From contig NC_063176.1 in assembly GCF_023159225.1 (NCBI RefSeq), positions 30,359,786 to 30,423,785 on the forward strand: a DNA stretch of 64,000 nucleotides, read 5' to 3'. Under the pieces are notes generated by a model, which had not been told where the DNA came from, searched no databases, and saw only the letters and a program-made list of their open reading frames with translations. A program made the position numbers and the translations under genes. Origin of the DNA: Perognathus longimembris pacificus (Eukaryota; Chordata; Mammalia; Rodentia; Heteromyidae). Positions 51,651-63,553 of the stretch are shown here, piece by piece. Position 1 is the stretch's first letter. Every line of letters starts with the position of its first letter.

Positions 51651-54600
51651 ATGTACTGGAAACTCCTCAAAAGGATCTGCTTTGTGTTGAGGGAAAAGAG
51701 AAGGAATCTCATTTAGGAACTACATGAACATACTCGGTAGGTAACTGTATTTCAGTAAATATCTCCTCTGAGAATAAGAATAGGTGTAGCTTTGTAAATT
51801 ACGTATACCTTGAAATGGATAATGTACTGGGAACTCCTCAAAAGAATCTGCTTTGTGGTGAGCGAAGAGGGATGAAAGCTCCTTCAGACCTACAAGGAAC
51901 GGGGTTGCCAGCTGTATATCAGGGAATATCCCTTCTAGATTAAGAACAGCAGTTGCTTGTCAAGGTAAGTAGTTCCTGGAAAGGTTAATGTACTGGAATC
52001 TCCTCAAAATAATCTGCTTTGTGGTGAGGGAAGAGACATGAATGCTCATTTACTTACTCCATGAACATACTGAGCAAATAACTGTATATCAGTAAATATC
52101 TGCTCTGACAATAAGAATAGCAGTATCTTAGTAAATAAAGTACTTCCTGGAAGGGTTAATGTACTTGAAACTCCTCAAAAGAATTTGCTTTGTGGTGAGG
52201 GAAGAGAGATGAAAGCTCTTTTAAGAACTACACTTACGAACGGGGTTGGCAGCTGTATATCAGTGACTATCCCTTCTGGTTTAAGAACAACTCTTGCTTG
52301 TTAAAGTAAGTAGTTCGTGGAAAGGTTAATGTACTGATATCTCCCAAAAAGAATCTGGTTTGTGGTGAGGGAAGAGAGATGAAAGCACATTTAGTAACTA
52401 CATGAACATACTGCGTAGGTAATTGTAAATCAGTAAATATCTCCTCTGAGAATAAGAATACCAGTAGCTTGGTGAATTAAGTACTTCTTGGTATGGTTAA
52501 TATATTGTAAACTCCTCAGAAGAATCTGTTTCGTGGTGAGGGAAGGGAGATGTAAGCTCATTTAGGAACTACATGAACATACTAGGGAGGTAACAGTATA
52601 TCAGTACATATCTCCTCTGAAAATAAGAATAGCTGTAGCTTAGTAAATTAAGTACTTCTTGGCATTGTTAATGTACAGGAAACTCTTCAAAAGAAACTGG
52701 TTTGTGGTGAGGGAAGAGAGATGAAATGTGATTTATGAACTATGCTTACAAAAGTGTTAGCAGTTGTATATCAGGGAATATCCCTTCTAGATTAAGAACA
52801 GCAGTTGTTTGTTAAGTAAAGTAATTCGTGGAAAGTTTATTGTACTGGAATCTACTCAAAAGAATCTGCTTTGTGGTCAGGGAAGAGAGATGAAAGCTCA
52901 TTTAAGAACTACATTAACATACTGGGTAGGTGACTGTATATCAGTAAATATCTCCTCTGAGAATAAGAATAGCTTAGTAAAGTAAGTACTTCTTGGAATG
53001 GTTAATGTACTGGAAATTCCCGAAAGAATCTGCTTCTCAGTAATGGAAGAGAGAAAAAATCGATTTTAGGAACTACATGAACATACTGGGTCGGTAACTC
53101 TATATCAGTAAATACCTCCTCTGAGAACAAGAATAGCAGTAGCTTACTAAATTAATTACTTCTTGGAATGGTTAATGTACTGGGAACACCTCAAAAGAAT
53201 CTGGTTGTTCGTGAGGGAAGAGAGATGAAATCTCATTTAGGAACTTTATGAACATGGTGGGTAGGAAACTGTACATCAGTATATATCTCCTCTTCGAATA
53301 AGAATAGCAGTAGCTTAGTAAATTAAGTACTTCTTGGAGTGGTTAATGTACTGGAAATTCCACAAAAGAATCTGGTTGGTTGTGAGGGAAGTGAGAAAAA
53401 CTATTTTAGGAACTACATGAACATACTGGGTAGGTAACTGTATATCAGTAAATATCTTCTCTGAGAATAAGAATAGCAGTAGCTTAGTAAATTAAGCCCT
53501 TCTTGGAAAGGTTAATGTATTGGAATCTCAACAATAGAATCTACTTTGTGGTAAGGGAAAATAAATTAAAGCTCATTAAGAACTACATAATCGTACTGGG
53601 TACGTAACTGTGTATCAGTAAATATCTCCTCTGAGAATAAGAATAGCAGTAGCTTAGTAAATTAAGTACTTCTTGGAATGGTTAATGTACTGGAAACCCC
53701 TCAAAAGAATCTGGTTGGTGGTGAGGGAAGAGAGATGTAAGCTCAATAATAACGACATGAACATACTGGGTAGGTAACTGTCTAACAGTAAATATCTCCT
53801 CTGATAATAAGAATAGCAGTAGCTTAGTAAATTAAGTACTTCTTGGCATGGTTAATGTACTCAAAACTCCTCAAAATAATCTGGTTGGTGGTGAGGGAAG
53901 AGAGATGAAAGGTCATTTAGGAACGACATGAACACACACTATAGGTAACTGTATTTCCGTAAATATCTCCTCTGAGAATGAGAATACCAGTAGATTAGTA
54001 AATTAAGTACTTCTCGGAATGGATAATGTACTGGAAACCCCTCAAAAGAATCTGGATGTTGGTGAGCGAAGAGAGATGAAAGCTCATGTAGGAACTAAAT
54101 GAATATACAGGATAGGTAACTGTATATAATTATATAATTCCTCTGAGAATATGAATAGCAGTAGCTTGGTAAATTAATTACTTCTTGGAATGGATAATGT
54201 ACTGGAAACTCCTCAAATGAATCTGGTTGTTGGTGAGGAAAGAGGGAAGAAAGGCCATTTAGGAACGACATGAACAGACTGGGTATGTAACTGTATATCA
54301 GTAAATATCTCCTATGAGAATAAGAATAGCAGTAGCTTAGTAAATTAAGTACTTCTTGCAATGGTTAATGTACTGGAAACTCCTCAAGAAAGCTCATTTA
54401 GGAACTACATGAACATACTGGGTACGTAACTGTCCATCAGTAAATATCTCAGAAAATTAAGTACTTCTTGGAAAGGTTAATGTACTTGAAACCCCTCAAT
54501 AGAATCTGCTTTGTGGTGAGGGAATAGAGATGAAAGCTCATATAGGAACTACATGAACATACTGTGTATGTAACGTTATATTAGTAAATAACTCCTCTGA

Positions 54601-57600
54601 GAATAAGAATAGCAGTAGCTTAGTAAATTAAGTACTTCTTGGTTTGGATAATATACTGGGAACTCCTCAAAAGATACCGGATGGTGCTGAGGGAAAAGTG
54701 ATGAAAGCTCATGTAGGAACTATAAGAACATACTGTGTAGATAACTGTATATCACTAAATATCTGCTCTGAGAATAAGAAAAGCAGTAGCTTTTTAAATT
54801 ATTTACTTCATGGTAAGGTTAATGTATTGGAAACTCCTGAAAAGAATCTGCTGTTTGGTGAGGGAAGAGAGATGAAAGCTCAAATAGGAACTATTCTTGT
54901 GAACCGGGTAGGCAGCTGTATATCAGGGAATTTCCTTTGTAGATTAAGAACAGCTGTTGCTTGCTAAGGTAAGTAGTTCATGGAATGTTTAATGTACTGG
55001 AAACTCCTCAAAAGAATTTGTGTTTTGGTGCGGGAAGAGAGATGAAAGCTCATTTAGGAACTACATGAACATACTAGGTTGGTAACTGTATATCAATAAG
55101 TATCTCCTCTAAGAATAAGAACAGTAGGAGCTTAGTAAATTACGTACATCTTGGAATGGATAATGTACTGGAAACTCCTCCAAAGAATCTGCTTTGTATT
55201 GAAGGAAGAGACTTGCGAGCTCATTAAGACCTACATTTAGAAACGGGGTTGCCAGATGTATATCAGGGAATATCCCTTGTAGAATCAGAACAGCTGTTGT
55301 TTGTTAATGTAAGTAGTTGGTGGAAAGTTTAATGTACTGGAAACTCCTCAAAAGAATCTGCTTTGTGGTGAGGGAAGAGAGATGAAATCTCATTTAGGAC
55401 CTACACTTATGAACTGGGATCGTAGCTGTATATCAGGGAATATCCGTTCTAGATTAAGAACAGCTGTTGCTTGTTAAGGTAAGTAGTTCATGGAATGTTT
55501 AATGTACTGGAAACTCCTCAAAAGAATTTGTGTTTTGGTGCGGGAAGAGAGATGAAAGCTCATTTATGAACTCCAATTATGAAGGGGTTGGCAGGTGTAT
55601 ATCAAGGAATATCCCTTGTAGATTAAGCAAAGCTCTTCCTTGTTAAGGTAAGTAGTTCATGGAAAGGTTAATGTACTGGAAACTCCTCAAAAGAATCTGG
55701 TTTGTGTTGAAGTAAGCGAGATGAAAGGTCATTTAAAAACTACACTTACAAACGGGGTTGGCATCTGTATATCAGGAAATATCCCAAATAGATTAAGAAC
55801 AGCTGTTGTTTGTTAAGGTAAGTAGTTCTTGGAAAGGTTAATGTACTGGAAACTCTTCAAAATAATCTGCTTTGTGGTGAGGGAAGAGAGATGAAAGCTC
55901 ATTTACGAACTACATGATCATACTGGGAATGTAACTGTATATCAGTAAATGTCTCCTCTGAGAATAAGAATAGCAGTAGTTTAGTAAATTAAGTACTTCT
56001 TGGAACAGTTAGGGTACTGGAAACTCCTCAAAAGAATCTGGTTTGTGGTGAGGGAAGAGAGATGACAGCTCATTTAGGAACTACACTTACGAACACGGTT
56101 GGCAGCTGCATATCAGTTAATATCCCTTTTAGATTAGGAACAGCTGTTGCTTGTTAAAGGAAGTAGTTTGTGGAAAGGTTAATGTACTGGAAACTGCTCA
56201 ATAGAATGTGCTGTGTGGTGAGGGAAGACAGATGAAAGGTCTTTTAGGAACTACATGTACAAACTGGGTAGGTAACTGAATATCAGTAAATATCTCCTCT
56301 GAGAATAAGAATAGCAGTATCTTAGTAAATTAAGTATTTCTTGGAATGGTTACTGTACTGGAATCTCCTCAAAAGAATCTGCTTTGGGGTGATGGAAGAG
56401 AGAAAAAAGCGATTTTACGAACTACATGATCATAGTAGGTAGGTAACTGCATATCAGCAAAAATCTCCTCTGAGAATAAGAATAGCAGTAGCTTAGTAAA
56501 TTAAGTACTTATTGGAATGGTTAATGTACTGGAAAAGGCTCAACAGAATCTGCTTTGTGTTGAGGAACGAGACATGATAGCTCATTTAGGAACTACACTT
56601 ACGAACGGGGTTGTCAGCTGTATATCAAGGAATATTCCTTCTAGTTTAAGAACAGCTGTTGCTTTTTAATATAATTAGTTCGTGGAAAGGTTAATCTACT
56701 GGAAACTCCTCAAATGAATCTGGTTCGTGGTGAGGGAAGAGAGATGAAAGCTCATTTAGGGAGTACATTAACATACTGGGTAGGAAACTGTATATTAGTA
56801 AATATCGCCTCTGAGATGGAGAATAGCAATAGCTTAGTAAACTAAGTACTTCTTGAAATGGTTAGAGTACTGGGAAGTCCTCAAAAGAATCTGCTTTGTG
56901 GTGAAGGAAGAGAGATGAAAGCTCATTAAAGAAGTACACTTACTAACGGGGTTTGCTTCTGTATATCTGGAAATATCCCTTCTAGATTAAGAACAGCAGT
57001 TGCTTGTAAAGGTAAATATTTCATGGAAAGGTTACTGTACTGGAAACTCCTCAAAAGAATCTGCTTTTTAGTGAGGGAAGAGAGATGAATGCTCATTTAG
57101 GAACTACATGAACATACTAGGAATATAACTGTATATCAGTAAATATCTCCTCTGAGAAAAAGAATAGCAGTAGCTTAGTAAATTAAGTACGTCTTGGAAT
57201 GGTTAATGTACTGGAACCTCCTCAAAAGAATCTGCTTTGTGGTGAGGGAAGAGAGATGAAAGCTCATTTAGGAACTACACCTTCGAATGGGGTTGGCAGA
57301 GGTATATCAGGGAATATCCCTTCTATATTAAGCACAGCTCCTGCTTGTTAAGGTAAGTAGTTCGGGGAAAGGTTAATGTATGGGAAACTCCTCAAAAGAA
57401 TCTGCTTTGTGGTGAGGGAAGAGAGATGCAAGCTCATTTAGGAACTACAGGAACATATTGGGTTATTAACTGTATATCAGTAAATATCTCCTCTGAGAAT
57501 AAGAATAGCAGTAGCTTACTAAATTAAGTACTTTTTCGAATGGTGAATGTACAGGAATCTCCTCAAAAGAATCTGCTTTGTGCTGAGGGAATAGAGATGA

Positions 57601-60600
57601 AAGCTCATTGAAGAACTCCACTAACGTTCAGGGTTGGCAGCTCATTTAGGAACTACATGAACATACTTGTTAGGTAACTGTATATCTGTAAATATCACTT
57701 CTGAAGTAAGAATACCAGTAGCCAAGTAAATTATGTACTTCTTGGAATGGTTAATGTACTGGAAACTCCTCAAAAGAATCTGCTTTGTGTTGAAGGAAGA
57801 GAGAAGGAATCTCATTTAGGAACTACATGAACATACTGGGTAGGTAACTGTATATCCGTAAATATCTCCTCTGAAAATAAGAATAGTTGTAGCTTAGTAA
57901 ATTACGTATACCTTGGAATGGATAATGTACTGGGAACTCCTGAAAAGAATCTGCTTTGTGGTGAGGGAAGAGAGATGAAAGCTCCTTAAGACCTACACTT
58001 AGGAACGGGGTTGTCAGCTGTATATCAGGGAATATCCCTTCTAGATTAAGAACAGCTGTTGCTTGTTAAGGTAAGAAGTTCGTGGAAAGATTAATGTACT
58101 GGATACTCCTCAAAAGAATGCCATTTGTGGTGAAGTAAGCGAGATGAAAACTCATTTAGGAACTACACTTTCGAACAGGGTTGGCAGCAGTATATCAGAG
58201 AATATCCCTTTTAGATTAAGAACAGCTGTTGCTTGTTAAGATAAGGACTTCGTGGAAAGGTTAATGTACTGGAAAGACCTCAAAAGAATCTGCTTTTTGG
58301 TGAGGGAATAGAGATGAAGCTCCTTTAGGAACTACATGAACATACTTGGTAGGTAACTGTATATCAGTAAATATGTACTCTGAGAATAAGAATAGCAGTA
58401 GCGTAGTAAATTAAGTACTTCTTGGAATGGTTAATGTACTGGAAACTCCTTCAAAGAATGTGCTTTGTAGTTAAAGAAGAGAGATGAAAGCTCCTTTAGG
58501 AACTACATGAACATACTGGGCAGGTAAATATATATCAGTAAATATCTCCTCTGAGTTAAAGAATAGCAGTATCGTAGTAAATTAAGTACTTCTTGGAATG
58601 GTTAATGCACTGAAACTCCTCAAATAATCTGATTTGTGGTGAGAGAAGAGAGATGAAATCTCCTTTAAAAACTATATGAACATACTGGGTAGGTAACTGT
58701 ATATCAGGAAATATCTCCTCTGAGAATAAGAATAGCAGTAGCTTAGTAAATTAAGTACTTCTTGGAGTGGTTAATGTACTGGAAACTCCTCAAAAGAATT
58801 TGCTTTGTGGTGAGGGAAGAGAGAAAAACGCTCATTTAGGAAGTACATGAACATACTGGGTAGGTAACTGTATATCAGTAAATGTCTTCTCTGAGAATAA
58901 GAATAGCAGTAGCTTAGTAAATTAAGTACTTCTTCGAATGGTTAATGTACTTGTCACTCCACAAAAGAATCTGCTTTGTGGTGAGGGAAGAGAGATGGAA
59001 GTTCATTTAGGAACTACATAAAAATACTGTGTAGGTAAGTGTATATCAGTAAGTAGAAACTCCTCAAAAGAATCTGCTTTGTGGTGGGGAAGAGAGATGA
59101 AAGCTCATTTAGAACTACACTTATGAACGGGGTTGGCAGCTGTATATCAGGTAATATCTTTTCTAGACTAAGAACAGATGTTGCTAGTTAAATTAAGCAC
59201 TTCTTGGAACGGTTAATGTACTAGAAAATCCTCAAAAGAATCTGGTTGGTGCTGAGGGAAGAGAGATGAATGCTCATTTAGGAACTACATGAACATACTG
59301 GGTAGGTAACTGTATATCATCAAATACCTCTCTGAGAATAAGAATAGCAATATCTTATAAATTAAGTACTTCTTGCTATGGTTAATGTACTGGAAACTCC
59401 TCAAAAGAATCTCCTTTGTGGTGATGGAAGAGAGATAAAGCTCATTTAGGTACTTCATGAACATCCTGGGAACATAACTGTATATCAGTAAATATATCCT
59501 CTGAGAATAAGAATAGAAGTAGCTTAGTAAATTACGTACTTCTTGCTATGGTTAATGTACTTGCAACTCCTCAAAAGAATCTGTTTTGTGTTGAGGGAAG
59601 AGAGATGAAAGCTCATTTATGAACCACATGAACATACTGGGTAGGTTACTGTATATCAGTAAATATCTCCTCTGAGAATAAGAATAACAGTAGCTTAGTA
59701 AATTAAGTAAGTCTCGGAATTGTTAATGTACTGGAAACTCCTCAAAAGAATCTGCTTTGTGTTGAGGGAAGAGAGATGAAAGCTCATTTATGAACTACAT
59801 GAACATACTGGGTAGGTAACTGTATATCAGTAAATATCTCCTCTGAGAATAAGAATAGCAGTAGCTTTGTAAATTAATTACTTCTTGGAATAGTTAATGT
59901 ACTGGAAGCTCTTCAAAATAATCTGCTTTGTGGTGAGGGAAGAGAGAAAAAAGAGATTTTAGGAATTACATGAACATACTGGGTAGGTAACTGTATATCA
60001 GAAAATATCTCCTCTGAGAATAAGAATAGTACTAGCTTAGTAAATTAAGTACTTCATGGAATGGTTAATGTACTGGAAACTCCTCAAAAGGATCTGCTTT
60101 TTGTTGAGGGAAGAGAGAAGAAGCTCATTTAGGAACTACTTGAACATACGGGGTAGGTAACTGTATATCAGTAAATATCTCCTCTGAGAATAAGAATAGC
60201 ACTAGCTTAGTAAATTAAGTATTTCTTGGAATGGTTACTGTACTGGAAACTCCTCAATAGAATCTGCTTTGTGGTGAGGGAAGAGAGAAAAAAAGCGATT
60301 TTAGGAACTACATGATCATACTGGGTAGGTAACAGTATATCAGTAAATATCTCCTCTGATAATAAGAATAGCAGTAGTTTAGTAAGTTAAGTACTTCTTG
60401 GAATGGTTAATGTACTGGAAACTCCTCAAAGGAATCTGGTTTGTGGTGAGAGAAGAGACATGAAAGCTCATTTAGGAAGTACACTGAGGAACGGGGTTGA
60501 CAGCTGTATATAGGGGAATATCCCTTCTATATTATGAATAGCTGTTGCTTGTTATGGTATGTAGTTTGTGGAAAGGTTAATGTACTGGAAACTCCTCAAC

Positions 60601-60612
60601 AGAATCTGCTTG
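51650..60612 (-). repeat. Satellite subfamily C/D, reverse orientation
   Basis: From about 51.65 kb the monomers change together. The B-related class C has 'gaactacatgaacatactgg', 'ggtaggtaactgtatatcag', 'atctcctctgagaata' and 'agtacttcttggaatgg'. The A2-related class D has 'cgaacggggttggcagctg' and 'tcccttctagattaag'. Both share 'gaagagagatgaaagctc', whereas earlier monomers have gataaaagctc. In stretches such as 58.4-58.95 and 59.6-60.3 kb only C is present, with a true monomer period of about 167-170 bp (starts near 59633, 59800 and 59967). Divergence among C monomers looks lower than elsewhere, suggesting recent local amplification. Confidence 0.88.
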
Positions 60613-61027
60613 ATAGAGCCCTATCTGAGCTCCCTCTGACATCGCAGTTTTCTCACCCCATAGAAACCTTTACCCCTAGATAGACAGCCAAAGTAAGTTC
60701 TAACAGTACAGGAATTCTGACAGGGAAGGAAAAATCGACTTTGGTGCTCTGAAAACATAGATTTGAGCTCCGGGCGGTGTCCTGCCACTGTCCTAGATCG
60801 GGCACCCGTACAGCACCTGGCACAGCAACCCGCACTCCCTGCGGCTAAAGTCCACAGCGTAGACCAGGGAGAAATTCTCCAGACAGCGGCTGAGCTTGGA
60901 CGACCTGACATTGCAAAGAAAGCGTGAGTAACCCACAAATGATATTCTCACTTGCGCCCTCAGAGAACCTTCTGGAAGGCATCCCTGCCCCCACTGCCAT
61001 AGCAAAGCGCCATCTTTGCCACTGGCT
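60613..61027 (+). mobile_element. L1 5' UTR fragment, plus orientation
   Basis: The sequence 'gcaacccgcactcc', 'gaaagcgtgagta', 'gcatccctgcccccac' and 'aaagcgccatctttgccact' matches, in opposite orientation, the leader of the minus-strand L1 at about 63318-63520. The two leaders differ at many positions and by a gap of about 20 bp, so they come from different L1 copies. The fragment ends near 61027, where minus-strand ORF1 sequence begins. Confidence 0.8.
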
Positions 61028-61033
61028 CACCTT

Positions 61034-61917
61034 GCTTTCATGGTCTCTGCTGAGAAGTCTGGGGTAATTATGATTGCTTTTCCTTTATATGTGATTGTTT
61101 CCTTTGCCCTAACAGCTTTGAGTATTTTTTCCTTGAACTCTGCTGAAGCTGTTTTGATCACAATGTGTCGGTGGGATGTCCTATTCTGGTCTGGTCGATT
61201 TGGGGTTCTAAATGCTTCTTGTATCTGTATAGGCCTTTATTTCTGGATATTTGGGAAGTTCTCAGTTAATATTCTGTTAAATAGGTTGCCTATGCCATTA
61301 ACCTCTTTCTCCAAGTTTTCCTCAATACCTATTATCCTTAAATTGGGCTTCCTGATCATGTCTTGAATCTCCTGTAGCGATCTGTTTTGTTGATTGGACT
61401 AGATTTGTATTGATTTTTTATCTTTCTCCATAGAGTCTAAGGAATCTTCAGCTCCCGAAATTCGATCCTCTGCTTCAGTTAGTCGGGACTGTAGGCTAGT
61501 TACTTGATTTCGAATCGCTTTTGCTTCTGACTGGTCTTTCCTGATAATTTCCATGTCATTTCTTAGGTCTTGTATGGACTTCTCTACTTCATTAACTTCA
61601 TTACTTTGGTTTTGAGAGTTGTCTCTCAAATCTTTAAGCTGGTTAGCTATCTTTTCATTTGACTCTTGAAGTTCATTTATCTTTCTATTTGTGGATGCCA
61701 TGAAATTCTCCATTAATTTTTGCTTTGCCTCCTCACGCTCTAGAATAATTGACTGAAGAGATTTGAACTTTTCATTTATCATGTTTATCAGTAGACTTTG
61801 TAGAGCATTTTGAGGGTTCTCTTCTATGTCTGTGATTGACTGCTCTGCTTCCTGCTTGTTTTGAGTGGGAGATAAGACTTCATTGTTTGCCATCTTTCTT
61901 GTGTTTCTTCTGCCCAT
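61034..61917 (-). pseudogene. L1 ORF1, minus strand, with premature stop and lost C-terminus
   Basis: Starts at ATG 61917 (MGRRNTRKMANNEV). The coiled-coil region reads through without the frameshift seen in the other copy and includes RNDMEIIRKDQSEAKAI. A TAG at about 61399-61401 (CAG in the second L1) ends the open frame after IQI. The frame continues beyond it through the RRM-like region (complement of 61140-61380) to the junction inside the C-terminal domain, at the complement of 'cagcagagaccatgaaagc'. It is the better-kept ORF1 in the window but still broken. Confidence 0.88.
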
Positions 61918-63553
61918 TTGAATTGGGGATGCCAGTCTACCAGCACCTGTGAGCACCCTTTAAGACCCAATGCAGCCGTTACCAGGCACTGTTGTGTAAA
62001 TCTTACAAGTTCACAATTATGTACAGATAACCTGTATACCTGTCTATAAAATTAGATTTGGTGTTCCTAAAGAATACAATCTCAATATAACAACTGATCC
62101 TGGGCCCTGTATTCAGTAGTTACTTATTTACTGTTACAACCCTATACGCAATTCTTGTTTTTATATTAAGATCTTTTAGGACTGGCTTTCTCTATGAACA
62201 CCTTTGATTCACTCTTATATAAGCTGGGATACCCTCTATCCAATAACCAGGAATCATTGGAGACTGGAGGTCCAGGCAGTAAGTCAGGAGGGTATGTTGG
62301 AGGTAGTAAATAGAATAGAGTAAAATGTATTGGGGAGGTTAGGTGGTGATTTTGGTTTAGTTTCAGTGACGTGGAAGTGTCGAGAAGAGTAGAATAAGTA
62401 GAGAGAATAAGGTTGCAATGATAGATAATGGAGAGTTAGCAGAAAAGAGTGGAGGTGTTCTTCATAGGAAAGTAAGTTTTAAAGAAAGAGAACGCAGAGA
62501 GAGAAATAAAGTAAAAGTAGTGTGAGACAGACGCACACAACAGAGAAAAATTATTTAAAAGAGAAGATAAAATAAAAAGGAAAAAAAAAATAAATCAGCA
62601 AAGGAACAAGCCAAACAAACAGAAAAGAAAAAAAAACTTGATAAAACAAACTGGTCAAAATAGAAAACATGGGAAAAAAGAAAAAAAAAAGACGACGTTC
62701 CCGAATTGAAAAAAATTTTTTTTTTTTTAAGTTTAAGAAATGTTGAAAAGATAAAGAAAAAAAATGGACTCTTCTTTTTGGGTCGTGTTTCCCCAGTCTC
62801 TGGTTTCCTTATGATGGTCTGCAGTCTATATTCCTGATTTTCTGGGTTTGGCAGAATTCAGCTTGCTCCTCTGTCTGCCTGCCTTTGAATAGGCATTGAA
62901 CTCAGCAGGGAGTGGCGCCTCTGGCCGGTTTTACCAAGCTGAGAGGTGCTTGCCTGTGCAAGGCTTCTGCCTCCTGCACTGGGCGGCCTCCTTCATGGAG
63001 GTGGCTTTGGAAAGCAGCTCCTTTTCGGTCTTCCTCTGAGACGGGACTGTTTAACTGTCTCAGGTTCCTCCGTCTGGTGATTCCCTGCATCTGGGAGCTG
63101 GTGTCTGTTATCACTTTAAATTTAGAAGTTCCGGTGGGCTGGGCAGGGCACCTCTGGCTAAGCTGAGGCCCAGGGCACGTCTCCAGGCTGGGCAGGGGAG
63201 GTTCTCCTGGGCGGAGCTGGCTCTCGCAGATTGGTCCCTCTTGCCCTTTTCAAAGATGGCTAATTTGACCTCACTTTTCCCAGGCCGGCTTTAGTTCCAA
63301 TCTGGTCTGACCCTATGCCAGTGGCAAAGATGGCGCTTTGCTCTGGTGGTGGGGGCAGGGCTGCCATGTCAGAAGAGTTGCTCTGTGGTCGCGAGTAAGA
63401 GTATCTTTCCTGGGTACTCACGCTTTCTCGGCGATTTCAGGTCATCCAAAGGTGCCGGCTGGTCCCCGCTGCATGCTTTAACTCCGTGGAGTGTGGGTTG
63501 CTGTGATGGGCACTGTGCCGGTTCCACCAACACTGGCGTGGCTGTGGGAGTGA
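61918..63553 (-). other. L1 5' UTR, minus orientation, GC-rich promoter part plus A-rich part
   Basis: The outer part (about 62880-63553) is GC-rich and contrasts sharply with the satellite; this is where an L1 internal promoter would lie. The inner part at about 62460-62780 is A-rich on the plus strand and corresponds to the T-rich leader segment at 34214-34560. The segment 61957-62350 matches the leader just upstream of ORF1 at 34640-35085, for example the complements of 'cctggacctccaggttcc' and 'agggcccagg'. Short open frames here are not genes. Confidence 0.78.

Larger units (their letters stand above)
61028..63553 (-). mobile_element. LINE-1 5' part, minus orientation (5' UTR and ORF1)
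   Basis: A minus-strand L1 with a long leader (63553-61918) and ORF1 (61917 to about 61034), cut inside the C-terminal domain of ORF1. ORF2 and the 3' end are absent. It meets a plus-strand L1 leader head-on at about 61027. Satellite on both outer sides is reverse-oriented and in nearly the same phase: 'ggttaatgtactggaaactc' occurs at 60575 and at 63556. Confidence 0.88.

Noticed and set aside
61016..61366. 116-residue plus-strand open frame
   Set aside because: It is the antisense shadow of L1 ORF1 on the minus strand; the same shadow appears at 35636-35962 over the other ORF1.
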